A DNA stretch of 64,000 bases, from NCBI GenBank assembly GCA_026008535.1, contig BRKX01000002.1, forward strand, positions 63,423,170 to 63,487,169, written 5' to 3'. A program made the translations under genes and the position numbers. Positions 47,861-60,936 of the stretch are shown in pieces. The first letter of the stretch is position 1; the number at the start of each line of letters is the position of its first letter. This DNA comes from Perilla frutescens. Taxonomy: Eukaryota > Streptophyta > Magnoliopsida > Lamiales > Lamiaceae. The notes under the pieces are model-generated. The model saw nothing but the letters and a program-made list of their open reading frames with translations. It did no database searches and was not told the origin of the DNA.

Positions 47861-49535
47861 CCCCCGCAAGATGGTGCTCGGCAGAACACCAATCTTGGAC
47901 CGAAGACGTTGAAGATGAGGACTAGATAGCGATTTAGTGAGAGCATCCGCTAGCTGATCCGATGTGGATACGTGAGCCAGTTTGAACAAGACGACGAATG
48001 AAGTGGAAGTCGAGAGCAATATGCTTTATTCTTGAGTGAAAAACACAACATGTGCGCTGGTGGAGGAGCGATCATCGAGATTACCGCCCAATCTGCATCG
48101 GAGAAGGCATGAAGATTAAGATGTGATCCCTTACGGAGAAACAAACCGAGATCTGATGTTCAGTGCAAGTAGCGAAGTAGATGTTTCACCGCATTCCAGT
48201 GATCATTGGTTGGGAGATGCATAAATTGGGAGAGACGATTAACAGTGTAAGCAATGTCTGGACGTGTAAGAGATAAATACTGGAGGCTTCCTACCGTTGA
48301 TCGATATGCTGAAGGATCAGTGAGGGGGGGCTATTGACAGAGATAGAGCGGAAGATGAAGCTATTGGAGACCGAGCTGGTTTAGCATCATGCATGTTGGT
48401 TTTGTGCAAGATATCCTCAATATATTTCCTTTGGGAGAGAAACAAACCATCACTACAAGACATTACTTCAACTCCCAAAAAATACGAGAGATGGCCAAGA
48501 TCTTTTATGGAGAACGCCGCATCAAGTTTTTGAATTACCCCAACAATAACCGAATCAGAATCTCCTGTAAGAATGATATCATCTACATAAACTAGTAAGT
48601 AAGATAAAGAATCATTTTGTTGTAAGATAAACAAGGAGTGATCAGCTTCTGATTGGTGAAAATCGAGATAAGTCAAAAATTTATGCAATTCATTATGCTA
48701 CACACGGGGATGCTTGTTTGAGCCCATAAATAAACTTGTTGAGATGACAAACAAATTGAGGGTGTTGTGGATCAATAAAACTAGGAGGCTAAACCATAAA
48801 AATATCATCCTCGAGATGGCCATGAAGAAAGGCATTATTTATGTCGAGTTGGCGGAGGGACCAACCTCGTGCAAGTGCGATACTGAGAACAACTCGAACT
48901 GTAGTGGGCTTCACCACAGGACTAAAGGTCTCATTGAAATCAATTACAGGTCGTTGATGAAAGCCTTTAGCCATAAGGCATGCTTTATAACGATCAATGG
49001 TCCCATCCGACTTGCGCTTAATATGGAACACCCATTTACAACCAATAGGAGTTCGAGCAGGAGTAGAGGGAACCAAAGTCCATGTGTCATTTCGAACAAG
49101 AGCATCAAACTCTACAGACATAGCTCGACGCCACATAGGGTCCTTTATAGCTTGAAAAACACAAGTAGATTCGGAGGGAAAAGAGATAGCGGTCATGGTG
49201 AGAGAGGTAGATGGTTTGTATATATTGGCTTTGGAACGAGTGATCATGTGATGGTGATTAGTGGCTGAAGATAATGGAAGAATGTTGGTAGCAGAGGTGA
49301 TGTTATTTAGAGATGGTGAAGATTTAGAAAACGGTGGTGGAGGTGTTTGAACTAGAGGCAGCTGTGCGAGTGGGGCAATAACAATAGGATCATTAAGTAC
49401 TGTTGACGGTGATGTATGCGAGGCATCTACTGAAAGTGTAGGAGGCAAGGCTGAGATGTGAAAAGGAAAGACATTCTCGACAAATTTGACATGACGCGAG
49501 ACATTTGCAACTAGGATCAAAACAAAGGTAGGCAC

Positions 49536-49866
49536 TGTTAGAATGTGGAGAGCATCTACGAATGAAGGAAAAAACTATAAACACAATTATTGAATAAGAC
49601 TAGTATATTGCAAAAGACTCTTTGTGTAGTGTTGTTCATTTTAATCTTTGTAGATACATATGATATTTATAGGTCTCAAATGTAACCTCTCAATTAAGAC
49701 CATCATCCACTACCCTCACAATTATCACCACTACTTCCACTATCAACACCACACCCATCACTAACAATAACATTAAAACACACACATAACTCATGACCCA
49801 CTAACTATTACATTAATATAGATAATGCAAGAAAATAAATTGTAAATTAAACTAATTATTTCAACA
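49536..49866 (-). repeat. 3' LTR of the younger copia element
   Basis: 331 bp, TGTTAGAATG...TTTCAACA. Near identical to 54003-54333. Confidence 0.95.
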
Positions 49867-49911
49867 CTCTCCCTTAATTTGAAATTTCTCTAGTAACTCC
49901 AAACAATTCTC

Positions 49912-52900
49912 TCAATCTTTGAAAGTTTCTCTAGTAACTCCAAGCAATTCTCTCAATCTTTGAAAGTCTTCAAACTTCAACGGCTTTGTGAAGATATCCG
50001 CAATTTGATCATGAGTCTTCACATAATTGAGCCTCACTTGTTTGTTGGATATGTGTTGTCTAATAAAATGGTACTTCGTATCAATATGCTTGCTCCTATC
50101 ATGAAACACCGGATTTTTGGCCAATGCTATAGTTGATTTGTTATCAACATATATCTCAGTCGGATCTTCTAGTGGCATGTTAAGTTCTTTGAACAAACTT
50201 CTCAACCACACCGCATGACAAACACACGAGGTAGCAGCAACAAGCTCGGCTTCACAAGTAGACAAAGTCACAATAGGTTGTTTCTTTGAATTCCAAGTAA
50301 ATGCCGAATTTCCCACAAAAAATACAAATCCGGTAGTACTCTTTCGACTTTCAACATCGCCAGCCCAATCACTATCACAATATCCAACAAGGTTAAAATC
50401 ATCAATAGGAGCATAAAATATTCCATAATCAATTGTACCTTTGATGTGCCGTAGTATTCTTTTGGCTACTTTTAAATGATAGGTAGAGGGAGCCTCCATA
50501 TATCGACTAACAATTCCAACATCAAAAAGAATATCGGGTCTTGTACATGTTAGGTACCTCAAACTTCCAACAAGACTTTTGAAGAATGTTGGAGAAATCT
50601 TCTCACCATCTTGGTCGGATGTCATTTTAGCACCACATTCCACGGGTGTGCTAACAATGTTGCAATTTTCCATCTCAAATTTTTTAAGAACTTCTTTGGC
50701 ATATCCCTCTTGAGAAATAAAAATACCATCTTCTCTCTGTTTTACTTCAATGCCAAGATAGTAGGACATTAAACCAATGTCCGTCATCTCGAACTCCTTC
50801 GACATTGCACTCTTGAATTCATCAAACATCTTTGGATTGTTCCCTGTCAAAATCAAATCATCCACATACAAGCAAACAAACAATATATCACCATCTTTGT
50901 TAAATTTCACATATAAAGCATGCTCATGTGGACACTTCAAAAAACCATTCTCTTGAAAATACGTATCAATGCGATTATTCCAAGCACAGGGGGCTTGCTT
51001 CAACCCGTAGAGAGCCTTCTTCAACTTAAGCACCTTATGCTCTTGGCCTTTTTCAACATAACCCAAAGGTTGTTCAATATAGACATCTTTATCCAAATAC
51101 CCATTCAAGAATGCAGATTTTACATCCATTTGATGGATTTTCCATTGATTTTGAGCTGTAATAGAAATAATTAATCGGATTGTCTCCAGACGAGCAACAG
51201 GAGCAAACACTTCATCGTAATCAATCCCGGCCTTTTGCTTATACCCCTTCACTACCAATCTTGCCTTGTATTTTTCAATCTCACCCTTTGCATTTCTTTT
51301 TATTCGATACACCCACTTTACACCGATTGAAGTTTTATTTTTTCGGTAGTAAAGCAAGCTCCCACGTATCATTCTTCTTTATCGCTTTTATCTCTTCATC
51401 CATGGCCTTCCTCCATTTCTCATTTTGTGCAGCAATATCATATCCTACAGGTTCAGTTTCCACAAATAAACAAAATTGAGTAAAGTCACTCAAATTTGTT
51501 ACCTCTTCAGTTGCATCATATAAGTCATGCAGCGATCTTCTTCCTCGGGGACCTTCACTCGAACTTGGGTCACCAACTTGTCCGTCATGTGGCTGCAACA
51601 TAGGTTGTGGTGTGATGGGTTCTACCACTTCTTCTTCTTCTTCTTCTTCTCCATCAATGAGAAATGGATTATAATTGTTATTTCTTTTTTCATCATTCCA
51701 CTCCCAATCACTTTCTTCATCGAACTCAACATCTCTACTCACAACAACTCTCTTGTTGTTTGGATTGTATAATTTATAACCTTTGGAATTTTGATCATAG
51801 CCAATAAAAATGTACCTTGCACTTTTGTCATCAAGCTTAGTTTTTCTTTCATCAGGCACATGTGTGTAGGCTATGCTTCCAAACACTCGTAAGTGGGAGA
51901 CACTTGCTTGTACCCACTCCAAGCTTCTTGTGGTGTGCTTTCACGAACACTTTTAGTACATCAGCGGTTCAATAGGTAAACTGCACAAGACACGGCCTCT
52001 GCCCAAAATTCATTTGGCATCATTTTGCTCTTCAACATACACCTTGCCATGTTGAGGATCGTCCGATTCTTTCTTTCCACCACTCCATTTTGTTGTGGTG
52101 AATATGGAGTGGTCATTGGACGTCGAATTCCATTATCTTCACAAAAAACTTTGAATTCATTTGAGGTGAATTCACCATCTCGATCAGATCGAAGTGCTCT
52201 GATTGCATAGCCACTTTGTTTCTCCACGAGTGTTTTGAACTTCTTGAAAGTTTCAAACACCTCCGAATTCTTCTTTAAAAAATACACCCAAGTCTTTCGA
52301 GAATAATCATCAATAAAAAGTAAAAAGAATTTTTTCTCACTGAATGACATTGGCTTGATTGGTCCACAAACATCAGAGTGGATCAACTCCAAAGGTTGTT
52401 GAGCTCTTGTCAAAGACTCCTTTGGAAAACTCTTTCTTGCTTGTTTGCCAAAAAGACACCCTTCACAAAATTGATTTGGATGGTTTATGGTAGGCAAACC
52501 ATGCACCATACCTCCTTTGCTCATTGCTTTTAGGCCATCAAAGTGTAGATGACCAAGCCTCATATGCCACAACCAAGAGGAATCTTTAAAACAAGACTTC
52601 AAACACATAGGAGCATCATTTTGAATGTTCAACAAAAACATTCTATTCTTTGTCATTGGTACACTTGCTACCAATCGACCATTTTCATCTTTCATTGTCA
52701 AACTTCTATTTTTCAATTGGATGTCATAATTTTTCTCCAAAAGTTGTCCCAAACTCAAAATGTTGCTTTTCATTTGTGGAACATATATGACATTAGAAAT
52801 GAATTGATGACTTCCATCCTTCAAGCGAATTAAAATCGTACCTTTTCCTTTTACTTGAACTTTTGAAGAGTCTCCAAAAGTGATATCTCCTCCAATGGAA

Positions 52901-53949
52901 TCATCAAGTTCAACAAATAAACTTCTTTTTCCACAAATGTGACTACTTGCGCCGGAATCAAGATACCAGCGATCCTCTTCCTCTTGATAACTTTTGCACG
53001 CAAGAAGTAAAGTTGGATCTATATCATCTTTGGTGCCCTCATTTCTCTCCATGAGATTGCTCGTCTCCTCCATACGACTTTGGTATTCCCAAGCAAAATG
53101 ACCAAATCGATGACAATTATAACATTCGATATTCGATTTGTCATACCTTGCTTGGTTTGATCTATTGCCTCCTCCTCTTGGACCCCGACCTTGTCCACGA
53201 CCTCTTCCAAAATGATTAGAATTTTGAGTTGGTTCATTTCTCTCACCACGTCCTCCTCTTCCACGGCCTCTTCCTTGATTTCGGCCTCTTCCGCATCCAC
53301 GACCTCTTTGGAATGAGCGTGGTTCACTCTCTTTTAAAGATAGATTTGCTTTCAAAGCTTGCTCTATCGATTCTTGTGCAGGCTTCTTCAATCTTTCTTC
53401 ATGAGCTTGCAATGATCCGGCAAGTTCATCAATCGTCATGATGTCCAAATCTTTGGACTCTTCTATGGCAACAACAACATAGTTAAATTTTGAATCCAAA
53501 GATCTCAAAATTTTTCCGACAACTCGATCATCTTTTAAATCTTCTCCATATCTCGTCATTTGATTTGTAATGGCCAACACTCTTGAAATATAATCCGAAA
53601 TTGATTCAGATTCCTTCATACGTAGAGATTCAAACTCTCCTCTCAATGTTTGGAGACATATTTTCTTTACTTTATCAACCCCTTTAAAAGAGGCTTGAAG
53701 AATTTTCCATACTCCCTTGGAGGTAGTTGTTGCGGCTACTTTCTCGAACATCTTTTCATCTAAACCTTGATGAATAAGTGTGAGCGTCTTTTGGTCTTTC
53801 TTCTTGGCAGGTGCATCTTCAGCATCAACGCCTTTCTCTACAGCATCCCATACTTCATAGGCTCCAAGTAAAGCTTTCATTCTTATGCACCAATTTTCAT
53901 AATTTTCTTTGGTGAGTGATGGAACCACAAATGGTATTCCATTCGACAT
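49912..53949 (-). pseudogene. gag-pol of the younger copia element, three lesions
   Basis: The 53949-51961 part (662 residues) starts MSNGIPFVVP. It has a gag domain, a zinc knuckle CYNCHRFGHFAWEY with Tyr where the last Cys is expected, protease DSGASSHIC, a GAG-pre-integrase HMRLGHLHFDGL, and the integrase core with QNGVVERKNR. It stops at a TGA (51961-51963). The 51922-51335 part is in a different frame (SVSHLRVFGSIAY). The 51372-49912 part returns to the first frame with reverse transcriptase YVDDLIL, QMDVKSAFLNG, and RNase H DSDWAGDVESRKSTTGFVF and TKYHFIRQHI. So one stop and two frameshifts break an otherwise full-length polyprotein. Confidence 0.9.
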
Positions 53950-53987
53950 TTTTCTTCAAGCTTTTGTCTCCTTAAAAAATAACCTAG

Positions 53988-54000
53988 CTCTTGATACCAG
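53988..54000 (-). other. Primer-binding site of the younger copia element
   Basis: TGGTATCAAGAGC on the minus strand. It is complementary to the 3' end of initiator-Met tRNA apart from one extra A. Confidence 0.8.
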
Positions 54001-54002
54001 TT

Positions 54003-54333
54003 TGTTAGAATGTGGAGAGCATCTACGAATGAAGGAAAAAACTACAAACACAATTATTGAAGAAGACTAGTATATTGCAAAAGACTCTTTGTGTAGTGTT
54101 GTTCATTTTAATCTTTGTAGATACATAGGATATTTATAGGTCTCAAATGTAACCTCTCAATTAAGACCATCATCCACTACCCTCACAATTATCACCACTA
54201 CTTCCACTATCAACACCACACCCACCACTAACAATAACATTAAAACACACACATAACTCATGACCTACTAACTATTACATTAATATAGATAATGCAAGAA
54301 AATAAATTGTAAATTAAACTAATTATTTCAACA
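54003..54333 (-). repeat. 5' LTR of the younger copia element
   Basis: 331 bp, same ends as its partner. Confidence 0.95.
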
Positions 54334-56374
54334 GGCACTTTGTGTGAGTGAGTAACCTAAAAAGATTCAGGGTTTGGATTTTTGGTCGAGTTTGTTAGAA
54401 GTATAAGGCCGTAACCAAGGATAACACAAACAACCGAAAACTCGAAGTTTGAAGTAATTGGGTGGCTTGCCAGTCAATTTTTCGAAAGAAGATATATATG
54501 AAAGATGGACTTTGGGAAGCCGATTAATTAAATAAATGGAGGTGGAGAAAGCTTTGGACCAGAAGTCGATTGGAACAAAGGCATGGTGCATGAGAGTGAG
54601 ACCGCTTTCTACTATATGACGATGACACCGTTTAGAATATTCATTGTGCTCGGGAGTATGTGGAGATGTAGTGAGATGGGTTATACCGGACTTGGCTAAG
54701 TAAGATTTCAGAGCTATATATTCGCCCACATTGTCCATGTATAGAATGGTGATGGAGTGGGAGAATAATTTTTCTACAAGAGCACGAAAGACAGAAAATA
54801 TAGTAGAAACTTCAGATTTATTTTGTAGGGCATAAAATCAGACATACTTAGTGAAGTGATCAACAAAAATTGAATAGTATTTGCATCCATTTCTAGAGGG
54901 AAGAGGGGCACACCATATGTCAGAAAAGATGATTTACAAAGGATAGGTGTTTGTTATTGAGGACTCAGAGAAATGGAGCTTAGTGCTCTTATTACAAGAA
55001 CACGCATTACAAGCAGAAGATAAAATACTGGTACTAAAAGACACTGGTAGGACATTAGACGAGACTAGACGCTGCATTATTTTGCTTCATGAGAACATGA
55101 GAATGCAAGAAAAGATTGAGAGTTCACAGTAGGCCACACATACACACCATCACTAGCGCTTGCAGTTACCAGAGTTTTGTCTGTAAGAAGATCCTTTACA
55201 CGAAAAGAAGTGGGTAAGAATTCGACAGAGACATTATTAGAAGAGCAAAGTTGAGAAACTGAAAGCAGATTGCGTTTGATTGTAAGCATATAGAGCACAT
55301 TGGAAAGAGTAAAATTATGAGAAGGAGATGAGATGGAAGAGGAACTCATATGTGTGATACGAAGAGTAGTACCATCGCCTATCTCTACCCCATCAGAGGA
55401 TGGATATTCCGAGTAAAGAGATAGATTTCTCAAGTCATTTGTGACGTGATGCGATGCCTCGTAGTCAAGAAGCCACTCGGCGGCAGAGGGTGCCAGTGGA
55501 GATGCAAAATTGGCCTGAAGAGGCTGACGAGGCACTGCATTAGTCTCGTGCACAGGAGTATGTCGAAACTTTGAGCAATGCTTAGCCGAATGACCTTGGT
55601 CACCACACAACTGACAATAGTCTTTGTAGGGACGAGGCTTGGATGAAGAATGCGATTGAGAATTGGACCCATGATTGTTATTAGATGGAGAACATGAGGT
55701 GGGAGAGTCATGTGGAGGTGGCGACGACGAGTGAGATGACTTGGATACCGGGTAAGTCGTAGCTGACATGTAGCTTAAGCGGGAAGACTGCTGAAGTTGA
55801 GCCTCCCAAATTATGAGTTTCTCATGCAATTCTTCAAAGGAGATGGACATCTCACGGACCTTGATAGCATATGCCAAGCCTTGGTATTCATCACCAAGTC
55901 CATTTAGTATTTTGAGAGTGATGTCATCAACATCAATGACTGCATTGAGAAACAAGAGTTCATCGGTGTATGACTTAACCGAGAGCATGTAATATGAGAC
56001 AGATTGAGAGCCTTTGGACAGCTCATCTAAGGCGGAATTGAGTTACATAATTCGGCCGCGAGATGGCTTAGCATACGTGTTGGACAAGATTGTCCAGGCT
56101 TGTTGCGAAGTATTCACTGAGGCAATGAATGGAACCAATTGCGGAGATAGGGAGCCAATAATGGCATTCAAAATGAGTTGATCCTGACGAATCCAATGAG
56201 CAACATTAGGAGCGATGTCAGGAGTCGTGGCTGATGGTGTTGTTATGGTAGTGTTAGCGGAAGCAGGAGATGGGCGGGTGCCATCAACGAACCCAAGCAA
56301 ATCATAACCGATGAGCACAGTATGAAATTGCATACGCCATGCACAATAATTGGAAGAGGTAAGTTTGATAGATG

Positions 56375-59300
56375 TGTAGCGCCCCGATCCCGAAAGATCG
56401 TGGAAATGGACGCCACGGGGGTGGGAATTAAGAAGCGGGAAAGAAATGAGGTAATTAAATTAACGACAGGGTGGTAATCTAAAAAGGATTAATGTTTGGA
56501 ATAAAATTTAACAACTAAGTATGCCAAAGATAGGTTATGCCTTCCGGAAAATTAGACAGCATAACCTCTGTAACTAGAGCGAATCCCCGTTTATAACGGC
56601 TTATAAGAGAAGAATGGAAGCTATAACAATTCAATAAACCCTTTCATAGGCCAAACGGAAATAAATAACCAGATATCAACAATCAATAGACCTATTCATA
56701 GGTCGACAAAAGAAACAGACACCGATATGCTGAATAAATGAAGCCCTTCCATAGGCCAAAATGAATGATCAAATAGACATAACAAAAGACGGGCTTCCTC
56801 CCCTTGGAATAATTATGTAGATAAGCATATGATACATGTTAACTAGGAAGTCAACAAATGTTCAGAATCAAAGAAGCAGAATCATATCAACAAAATATTA
56901 AGATCAGAGTTCTTAGCATTTAGCAAAAGAATATCATAAGTAAGAAAGCTCAATTCTTAATAGAATACTAACAAAAAGAGACAACGGAAAAATATGAAAA
57001 TCATAATAGCCCATATCTCAGTCTCGTCACCTCCACGCTCCAGCCTACTGACCTGAAAATGTTTGAAAAGATTTGGGCTGAGTACTAATGCACTCAGTGG
57101 GCAAGTTTTACAATTCAAGTTATGCAAATCATTTTGTTAAAGTAATCTATCTGTGTTCATGCAGGTAGTGAAACTTAGGAGGTTTAAAAGTTGGAAGCAA
57201 CCTAAGTTCACCAAAACATTTTATCGTGAAGCGCTTAAGAGTATAACCCGTCACTGCCCGCAACCCAAACTACATCACCAGTGCATAACGTTGAGTATGG
57301 CCATAGTATACCCAAAGAGTATAACCAATAAGTGTTTCATTTTAGTCTCACCGACAAGGAGTAGGGCAGGACAAACAATGCATGCATACTGTAGCTACTC
57401 ACATTGACACAGCGCTGGTTTATGAGACTCCGACAACATACAGTAGCATGTAAATATTTAACACAGATAGTCACATATGCAATTTTAACAAAGCAGAGCT
57501 TAATAACTCGAAAGATACAATTTGTAAAGATATAGTAGTATAACCCACCTGGTTAGCTAATAGTAGCTGAAGCTTTACACGTGTCTTGCAAATCCTAATT
57601 AAATATGGGTCTCGGGTTCGGACCTACAAAGGAGAAACTACCTATTAGTATCATGCTAGGCCTTGAAACTATAACATAAGGTAAGCTTCAACTTATGATA
57701 GATAAATGATTTTTTTCTAAGCTAGACTAAATGTAATACGAATATTCTAAACTAATAAAACGGCTTCAGACTACAATGCGCAACATTAGGATTTCATTCT
57801 CAACTCAACACTTTAGGGAATTAAATTCAGCGAATATTTTCGAGTAAAGCCGTCTAAAAATATTTGGAAAAGGTGGAGGTCGATCACTTGCCATTTTACT
57901 CGATTCTGATCAAATTTAATCTACGAGTCTTTCTGGCTTTCAGAAAATTACCAAATTTAATTGATAACATACTTCACATATAACAATGCAAGTGTGAAAA
58001 TTTCATAATTTTCAGACGACACATGAAAAATATACGAATTTAAATACACGATTTGAATAATTGGGTAAACTCAAAAATCCGCCTGGACAAAAATGGAATC
58101 TATAGCTAAGTAGAGAATCCACCATAGGGAATAAATGCTGAAGGAACCTTTTTGCTAGGACAAATCTAACAAACATTTTGAAGCAATTCTAACTAAAATG
58201 CAATTTTTGAAAATGAGACATTAACTTCGAAAAATCATATTAAATTCATTTCAACACGAAACGGAGCACCGTCTGCGGCCACACGTCAATCTCGACGGGT
58301 ACCACAATCGGTCAGAAGGGATCAAAGGCTAATTCCGGCCACGCCGGCCGAAAAGCTGGCTGGCGGAAATTCCCGCCACAAATTTTAGCTGAAAATGTAT
58401 CGGTCTCGATCGAGTTCGATACTCGTTGAATTTTTGCTCAAAAGTACAATTTTTGATAGTGCAGAAAATAAGGAATTTAATTGTGTAATCAGATCAAAGA
58501 TCGGACGGCTAGAACATAAATTCGAACTGGGCAGATTTATAATATAATATTCGAATCCGGATTTCAAACGACGAGAAATCAAAAATCTATTCCGGTTAAC
58601 TACAAGATCCAAATGATCAAAGACTATTTATAAAAAGAAGATTTCTAATACGACTATCCAGAAAGAGTAGATCTGAGATTTACATAAAATGAAAACGGGG
58701 AAAAATACCGAAAACTCACAACATCAAAAATCGGAATCGGTAGAATTAAAGATAATCGAAATATAAGCATATTTAGAACTTGAAATTTCTAAATTCATCG
58801 GTCCGAATGACCAGAATCGGAGAAAGTACCTTCTCCGAGGAATTGGCGGCTGTCACGATGATTTTCCATCGTGATCATCCTTCGTGTCATCATTTCAATC
58901 ATGTATTCGTGATCTACGCGTTGACACCTTCAAAATGACTATTTCAGAATTGAAATAGGAAACTAGAGTCGTACATTCTCTGGAAGCTGCTCAGCGTTTC
59001 AATTTTGAAAATGAATGAAAAATGAAACCTTAAGCTCCTATTTATAGAGGAAAAGTAAATAGGATAATAACGAATAAAAGAAAGAAGATAATGATGGAAA
59101 AAGAAAATGATAATTACGAATAAGATAATCTTTTGAAAAAGAAATTGGATAATGACGGATGTACCTTTTTCTATTAAATTTATTATTTTTCAACTTAAAG
59201 TTGTGCCAAGAGTTCATTTGAACTCGAAATTTGAAATTTCAAAGGTTGGCATGATTCTTGAAACATTTTCTATCAACCCGAGAAAAATATCATAACATAT

Positions 59301-59454
59301 TTTTAAGGCAATTTTTGACCAAATTAGATTTAATAGATTTTCCAGGCTGCGATTTTCCTTTATTTGAGTCCTTTAAGGACCCAACTTATTTTCTAACTTA
59401 TCAGAGGGTAACATAAGTTGAATAAAGTCTTCTAAAATATTTCGGGGTATTACA
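56375..59454 (-). mobile_element. Ty3/gypsy solo LTR, 3080 bp
   Basis: The TSD AGATG lies at 56370-56374 and 59455-59459, inside the older copia gag. On the minus strand it starts TGTAATACCCCGAAATA and ends GATCGGGGCGCTACA. It has a TATA-like CTCTATAAATAGGAG about 410 bp in (near 59043). CCCCG near both tips is typical of chromovirus (Tekay-type) LTRs. No gag, pol, primer site or second LTR is inside, so it is read as a solo LTR left by LTR-LTR recombination. Confidence 0.8.
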
Positions 59455-59592
59455 AGATGTTTGTGCGGCAATATTAAGGGCGATGAGAGGCTGATGGGGA
59501 GGAGCATAATCTTTTGAAAGAGGGGAAGAATCTGCAGCAGCCATTGAGAGAGGATCTTTAATGCTCGTGAGAGACAAAAGCGTGTGATACCA

Positions 59593-59737
59593 TATAAAGA
59601 ATGTAAAAATGAATTATTATTCTTTTTTACCTTTTGGAAAAGCAGTGTATAAATAAAACCAAAGGAGAAGATACACAATACATGATATGCACAGAGATAT
59701 GAAATGATACATATATTGGAGTGATTATGGTTTATCA
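59593..59737 (-). repeat. 5' LTR of the older copia element
   Basis: 145 bp. It ends CTTTATA directly before the primer-binding site and lacks an internal 21 bp present in the other LTR. Confidence 0.8.
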
Positions 59738-60287
59738 CACCACACAAATTTCACAGTGCACCATAAATTAAAAAGAAAAATGTCAGAGTGGTTCGAAAAT
59801 GAAATTTCAAACTCACATTGCTTGTTCGAAGACATGATTTTAAAAATAAAATCTCATTCAAAAATTCATTTTCGAATGGACTCCGTGAATTTTTATTTAA
59901 GTGTCGTTCGAAAACGGGATTTTGAACATATCTAGACTGTTCGAAAATACCAATTCGTACGGGACATGAATCTGGAAAAAAATACAACTATAAAATATTT
60001 CGGACTAAAAATGCATTGTTGACAACGACGGAAGTATTCGCCGGAGAATAAGATATTTACTACAAGTTTGGTGCATGTTGTCGTCGAAGACGGTCGACAT
60101 TGTATTCAGGAGAAGACGACGGATCTGTCGAGAAGAATACCACAGTTAAATCCTTTTTTTTCATCATTTTAATTTTTTTTATTAGTAAGATTTTTTTTGT
60201 AAATTTATAGTTAATAAAAGAAAATGAAAAATAATTTGTGGTGCAGAAGGAAAAAAGGTGTAGCAAATAATATTTCCCTTTTTTATA

Positions 60288-60936
60288 ATCAAAATGAGGT
60301 GCAAAAATCTCTTGGTAGTTGAGTTTTAAAAAGTACGGCCCATTATTGTACTTGCTAATAGGGATGTTAATCGGGCCAATATTCATTCGGTTTTGGGTCA
60401 ACCCTATTCGGTTCAGGTTATTCGGTTAAATTTTTCTTTGAACTATAAATTCTTGGCCCTAATCCTAATCTTTCGGATTTTTCACACTAGCTCGCTGAGC
60501 CGACATGTTTATGAATTTTTTTTTACTTATATATATTATATCTTGATAATTCTCCTAAATGATACAATACCATTAAAAGTATATGACAAATATAAAATTT
60601 GATTAACATCAAAGTGTATCAAATGAAAGAAATCAACTGTATATGACATGACAAATAACAATAATATTTAATCTTAATTTGGTCTTCCAAAACACAATAA
60701 TTTCAAACCATAACATAAATCTAATTATAGCTCAATCTTCAATATAATTTGAAGTACAATCTTATTCAACTTTAATAATATTTGGAACTCTTACAACTTC
60801 AAGTTTAACGTTATCTGCAAAGTCTTCATCATTTATTAAAGAATTAACAATATTATAATATTATATAATTAAATAATTATAAACATGATAAATAATAACT
60901 AGTTGGTCTAAAGAGATGTGATGAAATAAAATAAGT
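60288..60936. other. AT-rich intergenic DNA
   Basis: No gene or terminal repeat was recognised. Confidence 0.3.

Larger units (their letters stand above)
49536..54333 (-). mobile_element. Younger Ty1/copia element, structurally complete, 4798 bp
   Basis: A perfect 5 bp TSD, GGCAC, lies at 49531-49535 and 54334-54338, inside the older copia. Both LTRs are 331 bp (49536-49866 and 54003-54333), TG...CA, and differ at only a few positions. On the minus strand the primer site TGGTATCAAGAGC begins 3 nt after the 5' LTR. A purine tract AAGGGAGAG abuts the 3' LTR. The coding order is gag, protease, integrase, reverse transcriptase, RNase H, as in Ty1/copia. Confidence 0.95.
47950..59544 (-). pseudogene. 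gag-pol of the older copia element, broken
   Basis: Pieces in order on the minus strand: gag start at 59544 (MAAADSSPL), cut at 59455 by the gypsy LTR; gag resumes at 56369 (LIGYDLLGFVDGTRPSP) and runs to 55077 with a TAA at 56043-56045 and a zinc knuckle CQLCGDQGHSAKHC; integrase fragment 54738-54367 (TTSPHTPEHN, FWSKAFSTSIYLINRLP); after the younger copia insertion, reverse transcriptase 49535-48789 (WVFHIKRKSDGTIDRYKA) and 48688-48317 (LVYVDDIILTG); RNase H remnant near 48144-47950 (AFSDADWA). Further stops and frame changes lie between 55077 and 54738. It cannot encode an active polyprotein. Confidence 0.85.
47695..59737 (-). mobile_element. Older Ty1/copia element, decayed and interrupted twice
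   Basis: The TSD CACCA lies at 47690-47694 and 59738-59742. LTRs are at 47695-47860 (166 bp) and 59593-59737 (145 bp; it lacks 21 bp). On the minus strand the 5' LTR is followed directly by TGGTATCACACGC, close to the initiator-Met tRNA primer site TGGTATCAGAGC. A GCGGGGG purine tract precedes the 3' LTR. Excluding later insertions the element is about 4.2 kb. Confidence 0.85.
47599..60278. mobile_element. Mutator-like MITE, family B, split by retrotransposons
   Basis: Its left arm (47599-47694; ...CTATTTGCACTATCATTT) and right arm (59743-60278; complement GGGAAATATTATTTGCTACA) match the ends of the 20044-20571 MITE. The interior also has GTTCGAA motifs and AAGTGTCGTTCGAAAAC. The TSD is TTTTTTATT at 47590-47598 against TTTTTTATA at 60279-60287 (8 of 9). 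Without the inserted copia element it would be about 0.63 kb. Confidence 0.7.

Noticed and set aside
52549..52833. Plus-strand ORFs across the copia elements
   Set aside because: Antisense frames of gag-pol with no domains.
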